Below, piece by piece: positions 54,804 to 63,596 of a DNA stretch of 64,000 bases. Source of the stretch: JAWVYT01 sp046483065. GTDB taxonomy: Bacteria; Gemmatimonadota; Gemmatimonadetes; Longimicrobiales; RSA9. The position numbers were made by a program, and so were the translations under genes. Each line of letters begins with the position of its first letter. Within the stretch, counting starts at the first letter, position 1. The DNA is taken from positions 1-64,000 of the forward strand of contig JAWODW010000052.1 of the NCBI GenBank assembly GCA_046483065.1, in the 5' to 3' direction. Under the pieces are notes generated by a model. It was not told where the DNA came from. It ran no database searches and saw only the letters and a list, made by a program, of their open reading frames with translations.

Positions 54804-55933
54804 CGCCGCTGGATTGGGCCATCGATGGGGTGCTCGCGGCGCTCCTCCTGGGCATCGCCGTGCGGCTCCTGACCGGGCGGGACCTCCTCGAGGCCACCAT
54901 CCTCTTCATCGCCTACGGACTCACCCTCTCGCTGGTCTGGGTCCGGCTTGGCGCGCCGGACATCGCCCTCGCGGAGGCCGCCCTCGGCGCCGGGGTCTCC
55001 GGCGCCCTCTTCCTGAACGCGTTCCAACGGTTGACCCGACGCCCGGATGCCGACGCAGGCATGGGCCCCGGGGCCCGCGCCGGGCCATGGCCGGCTGCGC
55101 CCGCCGGGGCGCCCCCGGGGGCCGGGACGCCGGCAGCCGAAGGCGACTCGCTCCTCATCGACGATGGCGCCCACGACGGCCCCCTCTGGCTCCGGGTCGC
55201 CCTCGGCGCTGTCGGCGCAGTGGCGGTGGCGGGGCTCACCGTCCTCCTCGTGGGGCTCCCGGACCGGCCCCCCGTGCTGCCCGCGCTGGTGCACGGAAGC
55301 CTGGCCGGGAGCGGCGCCACGAATCCGGTCACCGCGGTGCTGCTGAACTTCCGGGCCTGGGACACGGTCCTGGAGCTGACGGTGGTGGTGGCGGCGGTGA
55401 CGGCCGTATGGTCGCTGGACCGGGACACGCGGCCCCGCTCCCGGGACCCCCGGGACCGGAGTCCGGACCCGGTGCTCCATGAGCTGACCCGCCTGGTGGT
55501 GCCGCTGGCGGCCGTGGTGGCCATCTACCTGGCGTGGGCGGGGAGCCATCGGCCGGGCGGCGGGTTCCAGGCGGGTGCGCTGCTGGCGGGTGCTGGCGTC
55601 ATGGCGGAAGCCGGGGGCTACCTGCCGCCCTTCAGCGCTGCGTCCCGGCCGGTCCGCATCCTCATCAGCTTCGCCGTCTTCGCCTTCCTGGCCGTGGGGC
55701 TGGCGTCCATGTCCGTCACGGGTTCGTTCCTCCACTACCCCGCCGGCTGGGCCCACGGGCTCATGCTGGCCGTGGAAGCCGGCTTCACGGTGGGCGTGAC
55801 CGTGGCGCTCGTGGAGTTCTTCGTCGATGTCCCGGCCGTACCCGTCCGGGACCCCGCCGTGGAGCGGGTCGATCCCACGGGTGACCCCCTGGGCCGGATG
55901 CTCGATCGCGACGACCTCGGGGAGGGCCCGTGA
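54800..55933 (+). CDS. mrpB: MbhD (DUF4040)-MrpB fusion subunit
   Basis: 377 residues. The first 85 residues are a DUF4040 domain (GAPDIALAEAALGAGVSGALF), normally the C-terminal part of MrpA or the separate MbhD protein. A Pro/Gly linker and one further helix follow, then from about 245 an MnhB/MrpB domain with GSHRPGGGFQAGALLA. This three-part arrangement condenses MbhD, MbhE and MbhF into one polypeptide. GTG start in a GTGA overlap. Confidence 0.88.
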   Translation: MTPLDWAIDGVLAALLLGIAVRLLTGRDLLEATILFIAYGLTLSLVWVRLGAPDIALAEAALGAGVSGALFLNAFQRLTRRPDADAGMGPGARAGPWPAAPAGAPPGAGTPAAEGDSLLIDDGAHDGPLWLRVALGAVGAVAVAGLTVLLVGLPDRPPVLPALVHGSLAGSGATNPVTAVLLNFRAWDTVLELTVVVAAVTAVWSLDRDTRPRSRDPRDRSPDPVLHELTRLVVPLAAVVAIYLAWAGSHRPGGGFQAGALLAGAGVMAEAGGYLPPFSAASRPVRILISFAVFAFLAVGLASMSVTGSFLHYPAGWAHGLMLAVEAGFTVGVTVALVEFFVDVPAVPVRDPAVERVDPTGDPLGRMLDRDDLGEGP

Positions 55934-56265
55934 CCCCCCTTGTCCTCTACGCCTGCGCCGGCGCAGCGCTCTTCGTGGTGGGCCTCCACGCCCTCGTGAC
56001 GCGGGCCCACCTCTTCTGGAAGGTGCTGGCCGTGAACATCATGGCGGGCGGCATCTTCCTGGTCCTCATCACGGCCCCACCCCGCCTCGGCGCCGGACCC
56101 GACCCGGTGCCCCAGGCCATGGTCCTGACCGGGATCGTGGTGGCCGTGGCCTCCACCGCCCTTGCGCTGGGCCTAGCCCTGCGGGTGGCCGCCCGCACAG
56201 GCCGGCCGTTCCTCGAGGAGGAGGTCCCGGACCCGGGCCCCTACGGAGCGGAGGAGGAAGGGTGA
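55930..56265 (+). CDS. mrpC: MrpC/NuoK-like subunit
   Basis: 111 residues with three helices, NuoK-like: LFVVGLHALVTRAHLFWKVL, then NIMAGGIFLVLI and VVAVASTALALGLALRV. In the complex it carries part of the ion path next to the antiporter subunits. GTG start in a GTGA overlap; acidic C-terminal tail. Confidence 0.9.
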   Translation: MTPLVLYACAGAALFVVGLHALVTRAHLFWKVLAVNIMAGGIFLVLITAPPRLGAGPDPVPQAMVLTGIVVAVASTALALGLALRVAARTGRPFLEEEVPDPGPYGAEEEG

Positions 56266-57758
56266 CCGGCCCGGCGCTGTGGACGGCGGTGGCCGTCACC
56301 GGCCCGCTTCTGGCCGCGCTTATCGCGCTGGTGGGCCGGCCCCGGGCGCTCCGGGCCGGGCTGGCGCTGGGGGCCGGGAGCAGCCTGGCCGCGGTGGTCG
56401 GCCTGGCGCTGGGGCTGGTCCGGGACGGGCCGGGCCGGCACCTCTTGGGCGGTTGGGGTCGACCGCTGGGGATCGAGATGTGGGTGGACGGCCTCACCGT
56501 GGTCATGCTGGGGATGACCGCCGTCGTAGGCGCCGCGGTGAGCGTCTACGCCACCGCCTACTTCGCCGGCCTCATGGACGGCCCCGGAGACGAGCCCCCC
56601 GCCGGCCGCGGGGCCCGTTTCTTCGCCCCTCTCTGGCTCTTCCTCTGGGCGGCGCTGAACGCCCTGTATCTCTCGGCGGACCTGTTCAACCTGTACGTGA
56701 CGGTGGAGCTGTTCGGGCTCTCAGCAGCGGCCATCATCACCCTGGCCGTGTCCACCCGGGCCACCTTCGCCGGGATGCGCTACCTCCTGGTCTCGCTGGC
56801 CGGGTCCATGCTCTTCCTCCTGGGCGTGGCGCTGCTGTACGCCGTCTACGGCGTCCTGGCGCTGGAGGAGCTCGCCCAGCTCGCGCCGTCCGGGGTCCTC
56901 CCCGCCGTGGCGCTGGCGGCCATGACCGTGGGGATGGCGGCGAAGACGGCGCTCTTCCCGCTGCACGGCTGGCTGCCGCCGGCCCACTCTTCCGCCCCCG
57001 CACCGGGGAGCGCCCTCCTGTCGGCGCTGGTGGTGAAGGCGTCGTTCTACATCGTCCTCCGCCTCTGGGTCCACGTCTACGGCGGCGGCCCGGCCGACGG
57101 GCTGCTGCTCCTGGGGCTCCTGGGCGGCGCGGCCATCCTCTGGGGCTCGGTGCTGGCGCTGCGTCAGGCCAGTCTCAAGCGGCTCATCGCTTACTCCACC
57201 GTGGCGCAGGTCGGGTACCTCTTCGTCATGCTGCCGCTCCTCGTCACCGGCCCGGACCCGGCGGCGTGGAGCGCCGATGCGTGGAACGGCGGGATCTACC
57301 AGGCGGCGTCCCACGCCCTGGCCAAGGCCGCCATGTTCCTGGCCGCCGGCGGCATGACGTACGCCGTGGCCCGGGACGACCTGGCGTCCATCTCAGGGGT
57401 GGCCCGTCGCCTGCCCGTGTCGTTCTTCGCGTTCGCCCTGGCGGGCCTGACCATGGCCGGGATCCCGCCTTCGGGCGGCTTCATCGGCAAGTGGCTCCTC
57501 ATCCGGTCGGCGCTGGCGGGTGGCCGGTGGCCGTGGGCCGTGCTCCTGGCCGTGGGCGGACTCCTGGCGGCGGCGTACGTGGTGCGGGCGCTCCGGCACG
57601 CGCTGGAGGACCCACTGGCCGAGGACGGCGAGTTCCGGGCGGTGCCGCGGCGCCTGGAATGGTCGGCCATGGCGCTTGCGGTGGCCAGCGTGGTCCTGGG
57701 TCTGCGCCCGCTGGAGCTGCTCCAGCTCCTGGGCATCGGCGGGCTGCAGCCGTGGTGA
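56262..57758 (+). CDS. mrpD: MrpD-like antiporter subunit
   Basis: 498 residues, about 14 helices, proton-antiporter-M family. The TM5 glutamate is present (Glu149 in LYVTVELFGLSA), as are the TM7 lysine in AAKTALFPLHGWLPPAH and the later VVKASFYIVLR lysine. These form the ion channel of NuoL/M/N and MrpA/D. GTG start in a GTGA overlap. First of three such subunits in this operon. Confidence 0.93.
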   Translation: MTGPALWTAVAVTGPLLAALIALVGRPRALRAGLALGAGSSLAAVVGLALGLVRDGPGRHLLGGWGRPLGIEMWVDGLTVVMLGMTAVVGAAVSVYATAYFAGLMDGPGDEPPAGRGARFFAPLWLFLWAALNALYLSADLFNLYVTVELFGLSAAAIITLAVSTRATFAGMRYLLVSLAGSMLFLLGVALLYAVYGVLALEELAQLAPSGVLPAVALAAMTVGMAAKTALFPLHGWLPPAHSSAPAPGSALLSALVVKASFYIVLRLWVHVYGGGPADGLLLLGLLGGAAILWGSVLALRQASLKRLIAYSTVAQVGYLFVMLPLLVTGPDPAAWSADAWNGGIYQAASHALAKAAMFLAAGGMTYAVARDDLASISGVARRLPVSFFAFALAGLTMAGIPPSGGFIGKWLLIRSALAGGRWPWAVLLAVGGLLAAAYVVRALRHALEDPLAEDGEFRAVPRRLEWSAMALAVASVVLGLRPLELLQLLGIGGLQPW

Positions 57759-57765
57759 GGCGACG

Positions 57766-59271
57766 GTGAGCCCGCTCCTGCCGGTGGACGCCCTGCCCCT
57801 CTGGGTGGTCCTGACCTCGTTCCTCACCGGGGTCGGCGTGCTCCTGCTGCCCCGGGCTCGGCTCCGGCTCATCACCGTGCTGAGCCTCGCGGGCGCCACG
57901 GTGAAGCTCGGGCTCGTGGCCCTCATGGTCCAGGGGGTGGTGGCGGGCTTCGAGTACCGGTGGGAGATCCCGCTCCTGCCGGACCTCTCGTTTAGCCTGG
58001 TGGGCGACTCCCTGGCGCTCCTCTTCCTGGGGCTCTCCTCGGTGCTATGGCTCGTGACCACCCTCTACGCGCTGGGCTACCTCAGCCGCTCGGCCAACCG
58101 CCGGCGCTTCTTCGCCTTCTTCGGCTTCTGCATCGCGGCCACCTCCGGGATCGCCCTGGCCGGCGACCTGTTCACCTTCGTCCTGTTCTACGAGGCGCTG
58201 ACCTGGACCACCTACCCGCTGGTGGTCCACCAGGGGACGCCCGAGGCGCTGCGGGCGGGCCGGAAGTACCTGGTCTACACCCTCACCGCCGGGACCGCGC
58301 TCATCGTGGGCGCCGTCTGGTTCCAGACCGAGACCGGTACACTGGCGTTCGCCGTGGGCGGTGTGGTGGATGCCGACACCGCCATGGCCGCCCCCGGTCG
58401 GTACCTGGGCCTCTTCCTGCTCCTGCTCCTGGGTGTGGGCGTGAAATCGGCGTTCGCGCCCCTCCATGGCTGGCTGCCCACCGCCATGGTGGCGCCCACG
58501 CCGGTGAGCGCGCTCCTTCACGCGGTGGCTGTGGTCAAGGCCGGGATGTTCGGTGTGATCCGGATCCTCCACTCCCTCTTCGGCATCGAGGTCGCCACCG
58601 ACATCGGCGCGGCCGCTGTGGTGGCGGGGCTGGCCGGCGCCACCATCATCTACGGCTCTGCCCGGGCGCTGGCCCAGGACAACCTCAAGCGACTGCTGGC
58701 GTTCAGCACCGTGAGCCAGCTCTCCTACATCGCGCTGGGCGTCACGCTCGTGAACCCCGTGGCCCAGGCGGGCGGGCTCGCCCACCTGGTTCACCAGGGG
58801 ATCATGAAGATTACCCTCTTCTTCTGCGCCGGGCTCCTCTCCGAGACGTTGGGGATCACGAAGATCAGCGAGATGGCCGGCACCGCCCGACGCATGCCCC
58901 TCACCATGCTCGCCTTCTCCGTGGCAGCGCTGGGGATGATCGGGCTGCCGCCGGTGGCCGGGTTCTACTCCAAGTGGTACCTGGGCGTGGGCGCCCTCCA
59001 GGCCGGGGCGGCGTGGGTGGTGCCCGTGCTCCTCATCAGCACCGCCCTCAACGCGGCGTACTTCCTGCCCATCATCCGCACCGCCTACCTCGACCGGCCC
59101 ACGGCGGCGTGGCCTCCCCGCGCCCCGGCGCATCGGCTCGAGGCGGACTGGCGGCTCCTCTTCCCCGCCCTCGTGACCGCCGCCCTCGCCCTGGCCGCCG
59201 GGCTCCTGGTGGGCAGCGCGTGGAGCGCCATCGACTGGGCCGACCTCATCATCGCCCGGGGACTCCTGTGA
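57766..59271 (+). CDS. Second MrpD/NuoL-like antiporter subunit
   Basis: 501 residues, about 14 helices. TM5 Glu143 (FVLFYEALTWTTYPLV), TM7 Lys in VGVKSAFAPLHGWLP and VVKAGMFGVIRI are all intact, so it should be able to move ions. Start GTG 57766, seven bases after the mrpD stop with GAGG nearby. The nearest classical equivalent is MrpA's antiporter part, but it lacks the MrpA C-terminal domains. Confidence 0.92.
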   Translation: MSPLLPVDALPLWVVLTSFLTGVGVLLLPRARLRLITVLSLAGATVKLGLVALMVQGVVAGFEYRWEIPLLPDLSFSLVGDSLALLFLGLSSVLWLVTTLYALGYLSRSANRRRFFAFFGFCIAATSGIALAGDLFTFVLFYEALTWTTYPLVVHQGTPEALRAGRKYLVYTLTAGTALIVGAVWFQTETGTLAFAVGGVVDADTAMAAPGRYLGLFLLLLLGVGVKSAFAPLHGWLPTAMVAPTPVSALLHAVAVVKAGMFGVIRILHSLFGIEVATDIGAAAVVAGLAGATIIYGSARALAQDNLKRLLAFSTVSQLSYIALGVTLVNPVAQAGGLAHLVHQGIMKITLFFCAGLLSETLGITKISEMAGTARRMPLTMLAFSVAALGMIGLPPVAGFYSKWYLGVGALQAGAAWVVPVLLISTALNAAYFLPIIRTAYLDRPTAAWPPRAPAHRLEADWRLLFPALVTAALALAAGLLVGSAWSAIDWADLIIARGLL

Positions 59272-61067
59272 CCGCCCTCCTCGCGGCTGCACCGGCGGTC
59301 CCACTGGCCCTCGCCCTCGCGTGGACGGTGCCGCGGCTCCGCCGGCACGCCGTGGCGCTGGCGCCCTGGGCGGCGGCCCCGGCGCTGGTCCTGGCCCTCA
59401 CGCCCCGGCTCGTCGACGGCCAGCTCCCGACCGTGGAGGGACCGCTCCTGGGTGGGCTGCGACTCGCCCTCGACCCCACGGGGCAGGCGTTCCTCCTCCT
59501 TACCGCCGCCCTCTGGCTCGCCGTCGGCGCCTTCGCCCGGACGTACCACGCCCGCGACCGTCACCGCGCGTCCTTCTTCGGCCTCTTCCTCCTCACCATG
59601 GCCGGGAACCTGGGGCTCGTGGTGGCCGGCGACATCCTGACGTTCTACGCCTTTTTCGTGCTCCTGACCTTCTCCGCGTGGGGACTGGTGGTCCACGAGC
59701 GGACGCGCGAAGCGCTCCGGGCCGGTCGGATCTACATCATCATGACCGTTTTGGCGGACCTGGCGATCCTGGCGGTACTCTTCGCCCTGGGCTCCGGCGC
59801 CCCCGGCGGCGCACCCGGCTTCGGAGCCGAGCTCGAAACGGCGTGGGCCGGGCTCACCGCGGCCGGGCCGGGCCCCGGGCTGACGGCGGCCCTCATCCTC
59901 CTCGGATTCGGCGTAAAGGCGGGCCTCCTCCCGCTCCACATATGGCTTCCGCTAGCCTACCGGGAGGCACCCGCCACCGCCAGCGCGCTCCTCAGCGGCG
60001 CCATGATGAAGGCCGGCGTCCTGGCGTGGATCCGGTTCCTCCCCGAAAGCCTGGCGTTCCCCGCCCTGGCCGCCAGCCTCATCGCAGTGGGCGTGGTCGC
60101 CGCGTTCTTCGGGGTGGTGGTGGGGCTGCTCCAGGACGACGCCAAGACGGTTCTGGCCTACTCGAGCGTCAGCCAGATCGGATTCATCGCCGTGGTCATC
60201 GGCGTGATGATCCGGGACCCGAGCCTCGCCGCCGTGGCCGTGGCCGCCGCCACCGTCTACGCCCTCCACCACGGGCTGGCCAAGGGGGCCCTCTTCCTGG
60301 CCGTGGGTGTGACCGACCGGACGCCCGCCCGGGCCGGGTCACGGGGTCCGTCACGGTGGCCGACCGTGCCCCTGGTCGGGGCGCTCCTCCCCGCCCTCGC
60401 CATCGCCGGCGCGCCCCTGACCACCGGCGCGCTGGCCAAGGGCGCCCTCGGCGAGGCCACCGAGCGCCTCGGAGCCGCGTGGTACCACGCCCTCCACCCT
60501 ACGCTCCTGGTGGCCGCCTTCGGCACCACCCTCCTCCTGGCCCGCTTCCTCGTCCTCCTCCATCGACGGGGCGCGCCGGACCGCGCGGACCCCACGAGCG
60601 GCGCGGCCCGCACCGCACTCCTCGCCCCGTGGATCCTGCTGGTCGTCGGCGGCGGGATGGGGATCTTCTGGATCCCGTGGGCCGTGTCCTCACCCGGCGT
60701 GGCGCTGCCGGGGCTCCTGCACGCGCCCCTCGAGTCGCTCCTCCCGGTGGTCGCCGGGGTGGTAGTGGCCGGGGCCGTGGTCCGACGGCCCGGGCTGCTC
60801 GGACCACTGGGCCGGCTCCGGGTCCCCGTCGGCGACCTGGTGGTCCCCCTGGAGGACGTCGCCCGCCGCGTCCGGCGCGTCCTCGGGGCGCTGGTCACCG
60901 ACCCACGCCCCGACACACCGCGCCGGGCGTGGGACGTCCTCACCGCCGGGGCCGGCCGGACGACGCAATGGCTGGCAGATCACGACATCCGGCTCATGCG
61001 CGGCGTGATCGTCGGCTCGATCATCGCCGTCCTGGCCGCGCTCCTCGTGCTGGCAGGGCTCCCCTGA
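59268..61067 (+). CDS. Third antiporter-like subunit without the TM5 glutamate
   Basis: 599 residues, about 14-16 helices, proton-antiporter-M family. Lysines in GVKAGLLPLHIWLP, GAMMKAGVLAWIRF and GALAKGALGEAT are kept. The TM5 glutamate is replaced: the aligned position reads FYAFFVLLTFSAWGLV (Val131), while the following VVHERTREALRAG matches the previous subunit. A long cytoplasmic and terminal-helix tail follows (residues about 500-599). It may be a structural or coupling subunit rather than a full ion pump. GTG start in a GTGA overlap; last gene of the operon. Confidence 0.88.
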   Translation: MTALLAAAPAVPLALALAWTVPRLRRHAVALAPWAAAPALVLALTPRLVDGQLPTVEGPLLGGLRLALDPTGQAFLLLTAALWLAVGAFARTYHARDRHRASFFGLFLLTMAGNLGLVVAGDILTFYAFFVLLTFSAWGLVVHERTREALRAGRIYIIMTVLADLAILAVLFALGSGAPGGAPGFGAELETAWAGLTAAGPGPGLTAALILLGFGVKAGLLPLHIWLPLAYREAPATASALLSGAMMKAGVLAWIRFLPESLAFPALAASLIAVGVVAAFFGVVVGLLQDDAKTVLAYSSVSQIGFIAVVIGVMIRDPSLAAVAVAAATVYALHHGLAKGALFLAVGVTDRTPARAGSRGPSRWPTVPLVGALLPALAIAGAPLTTGALAKGALGEATERLGAAWYHALHPTLLVAAFGTTLLLARFLVLLHRRGAPDRADPTSGAARTALLAPWILLVVGGGMGIFWIPWAVSSPGVALPGLLHAPLESLLPVVAGVVVAGAVVRRPGLLGPLGRLRVPVGDLVVPLEDVARRVRRVLGALVTDPRPDTPRRAWDVLTAGAGRTTQWLADHDIRLMRGVIVGSIIAVLAALLVLAGLP

Positions 61068-61188
61068 TCCACCACCCGCGCACGGCGCTGTCGGGGGCGG
61101 CGGACGCGGGCCGAGCGGTGCACAAGTTGCGTCGCAAAACGGTGCGCATAGGCGACGGTGAACCGTACCATCGACCAAGGGAGCCGAC

Positions 61189-61257
61189 ATGACGCGACTC
61201 GTTCCGACCTCCGCAACCCCCGAAGGCGCTCCGGCCCGGGCCGGAGCGAGCCGATGA
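61189..61257 (+). CDS. 22-residue upstream ORF coupled to the usp gene
   Basis: ATG five bases after AAGGGAG, then 22 codons (MTRLVPTSATPEGAPARAGA, then SR) and a TGA that overlaps the usp ATG as ATGA. It is in a different frame from usp, and its last third runs through the 20-bp palindrome that covers the usp ribosome-binding site. The very good ribosome-binding site and exact stop-start overlap suggest it is translated to open the hairpin. The peptide itself has no recognisable function. Confidence 0.5.
   Translation: MTRLVPTSATPEGAPARAGASR
61228..61247 (+). promoter_or_regulatory. Palindrome that can hide the usp ribosome-binding site
   Basis: GCTCCGGCCCGGGCCGGAGC is perfectly self-complementary. 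Its right arm contains the GGAG ribosome-binding site of usp (ATG at 61254). As RNA it would form a very stable hairpin and block initiation unless ribosomes on the upstream ORF open it. A DNA-level operator is the alternative. Confidence 0.55.
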
Positions 61258-62111
61258 AGCCGGAGCGCGTGGTGGTGGGGGTGGACTTCGACGACGCCTC
61301 GCGGGAGGCCGCCCGGTGGGCCCTTCACCGGTTCCTCCCCGACCTGGACCACGTCCTGGTCCACGCCCTCGACCTGCGGGACCCGCCGCGCTACCTGGGC
61401 ATCACGGACTCGGATGAGGTCCTGGCCGACGCCCGCCGGGAAGCCGACCGGCGCCTGACGGAACTCCGGGAGGAGCTCGGGGATGCGGCCGGCGGCGAGG
61501 TCCGGAAGGGCCGACCCGACGAGGTCCTCTCGGCGGTGGCCGACGAGTCCGACGCCGGCCTCATCGTGGTCGGCCGGGGCTCCGAGGGCAGCGGGCTTCT
61601 GGGCAGCACCGCGGAGCGGCTCGTGAACACGGCGTCAGTTCCCGTTCTCATGGTCCCCGACGCGCCCGGCACGGCGCCGGAGCAGCTCCTGGTGGCCATC
61701 GACGACTCCCCCGAGACCGCCGAGGTGCTGGCCTGGGCCGGCGGCCTGGCCGACCGACACGACGCCCGGGTCACCGTCACCCACGTCTTCCAGCCCACGT
61801 TCGCAGGGCTCGGCGGCGTGGTGTCGGGCGCCGGGTCGCATCAGGAGCTGAAGGAGGATCAGCGGGATCAGGCCCGGGCCTGGCTGGAGGAGGAGGTCCG
61901 GGAGGCGGGTCTCGCGCCGGAGCACGTTCGGCTCGAGGTCCGGGAGGGCGACCCGGCCCGGCAGATCCTCGACGAGGCCCGGGCCCCGCGGCCCGATATC
62001 ATTATTATCGGCAGCCGCGGCCCCGGCGCGGTGGAGAAGGCGCTCCTGGGCAGCGTGGCCAGCTCCGTCCTCCGCGGCGCGTCCCGCCCCGTCCTCGTGG
62101 TCCGGCGGTGA
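61254..62111 (+). CDS. Tandem universal stress protein
   Basis: 285 residues with two Usp domains, about 1-138 and 140-285. The first ends with GRGSEGSGLLGSTAERLV and the second with GSRGPGAVEKALLGSVASSV, both matching the nucleotide-binding G-x2-G-x9-G-S/T pattern. Start ATG 61254 with GGAG inside a palindrome; coupled to a 22-codon upstream ORF. The next gene converges after 6 bp. Third intact usp gene in the window. Confidence 0.93.
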   Translation: MKPERVVVGVDFDDASREAARWALHRFLPDLDHVLVHALDLRDPPRYLGITDSDEVLADARREADRRLTELREELGDAAGGEVRKGRPDEVLSAVADESDAGLIVVGRGSEGSGLLGSTAERLVNTASVPVLMVPDAPGTAPEQLLVAIDDSPETAEVLAWAGGLADRHDARVTVTHVFQPTFAGLGGVVSGAGSHQELKEDQRDQARAWLEEEVREAGLAPEHVRLEVREGDPARQILDEARAPRPDIIIIGSRGPGAVEKALLGSVASSVLRGASRPVLVVRR

Positions 62112-62117
62112 GTGCCC

Positions 62118-63452
62118 TCACCACCGCCAGTGGATGTCGTCGGGCCGCCCGGCGCCCTCCTCCACCGCCTCCCGGACGAGCACCTGGTCCACGCGGCTGC
62201 CGTCCATGTCCACCACCTCCAGGCGGAGGCCGCCCCAGTTCACTACGTCGGCCCGGGCCACCGCGCCCTCCAGGCGGTCCTTCATGAAGGCGTGCAGCGT
62301 GCCGTAGTCGTCGGGGGCCGGTGTCGTCCGGTCGAAGAAGGCCAGGAACTCGTGGAACGGGATCAGCCCGTCCACGAGCCAGGAGCCGTCGTCGCGCTCC
62401 ACGATTCCCGGCGCCATGACCCCCCGGACCGGCGGCACGTCGCCCACGATCCCGGCCAGCACGTCGTTCAGCGTGGCGAGGCCGGCCACGCGCCCGTCGT
62501 CGCCGGTGATGATGGCCATGTGGTCGCCCGACGTCTGGAACCGCTCCAGGAGCCGGAACACCGGCGTCCACACCGGCAGCACGTGGGGCTGGCGGACCAG
62601 TCCTTCCAGCGACGGCGGCTCCCCGGCCGCCAGCCGCTGGAGCAGGTCCCGGACCATGACGTAGCCCACGGGCGAGTCGATGTCGCCGTCAGCCACAAGG
62701 AACCGGGTGTGGCGGATCCCGGAAAGGAGGAGCGGCCGCCACGACTCGGGGTCCGCCTCGCTGTCCAGCCACGCGATTACGTCACGGGGCGCCATGATGG
62801 ACTCCACCGTGGCGTCACTCAGCCGGAACAGCCGCTCCACGATCTGCTGCTCCGTGGCCTCCAACACGCCGGTCTCCGTGGCGTGAGCGATCATCCCCCG
62901 GATCTCGTCTTCGGTGATCCCCGCCTCATCGCGGGGGGTCAGCGGGACCAGACGCAGCACCAGCTCCGTGGAGTGGCTCAGCAGTCGGACCAGCGGCGTC
63001 GCCAGCGCGGCCAGCCGCAGCATGGGGCCGGCCACGGCACGGGCCAGCCGCTCCGGGTCGTGGAGCGCGATCCGCTTCGGCACCAGCTCGCCGATGACCA
63101 GCGTGACGTACGTGATGGCCACCACCACCAGGAGCAACGCCGTCTCGTGGGCGAACCGTTCCGGCACGCCGGCGCCCGCCAGCGCCGGCGTCAGCGTGGC
63201 GGCGATCCGCGCGCCGCCGAACGCGCCGGCCAGCACCGCCACCGACGTGATCCCGACCTGCACCGTGGAGAGGAACCGGTTCGGGCTCTCCGCCAGGTCC
63301 AGCGCCCTGCGGGCTCGCTCGTCGCCCTCCCGGGCCCACTGGTGCAGCCGCGCCTTGCTGGAGCTGACCACACCGATCTCCGCGGCCGCCAGCACGCCGT
63401 TGGCCAGCACCAGCACCGTGATGATCAGGATCTCGAATAGCGTTTCGATCAT
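62118..63452 (-). CDS. CorC/HlyC-family CNNM transporter-like protein
   Basis: 444 residues: DUF21/CNNM membrane domain (residues 1-190) with LANGVLAAAEIGVVSSSKARL and TLVIGELVPKRIAL, two CBS domains (about 205-330) and a C-terminal CorC_HlyC domain. Such proteins mediate or regulate Mg2+ or Co2+ efflux across the inner membrane. ATG 63452 begins the first helix. Divergent from topA with about 145 bp between. Confidence 0.92.
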   Translation of the reverse strand: MIETLFEILIITVLVLANGVLAAAEIGVVSSSKARLHQWAREGDERARRALDLAESPNRFLSTVQVGITSVAVLAGAFGGARIAATLTPALAGAGVPERFAHETALLLVVVAITYVTLVIGELVPKRIALHDPERLARAVAGPMLRLAALATPLVRLLSHSTELVLRLVPLTPRDEAGITEDEIRGMIAHATETGVLEATEQQIVERLFRLSDATVESIMAPRDVIAWLDSEADPESWRPLLLSGIRHTRFLVADGDIDSPVGYVMVRDLLQRLAAGEPPSLEGLVRQPHVLPVWTPVFRLLERFQTSGDHMAIITGDDGRVAGLATLNDVLAGIVGDVPPVRGVMAPGIVERDDGSWLVDGLIPFHEFLAFFDRTTPAPDDYGTLHAFMKDRLEGAVARADVVNWGGLRLEVVDMDGSRVDQVLVREAVEEGAGRPDDIHWRW

Positions 63453-63596
63453 GGCTCCCGGGCTCCGGGGTGGGCTCCGTCCTGCGCACCACGGCAACGA
63501 TGCCCCGGCGGCGTGTCCCGCGCAATGCGACCCCCTGCCACGGGTCGGGGCAGGCTGATAGGTTCCGATCCAACTCGAACCGCAACGAAGCGAAGA

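Noticed and set aside
61127..61137. TTGCG-T-CGCAA palindrome upstream of the usp leader ORF as an operator
   Set aside because: Short arms, a single copy and no recognisable promoter at proper distance. Not enough to call a site.
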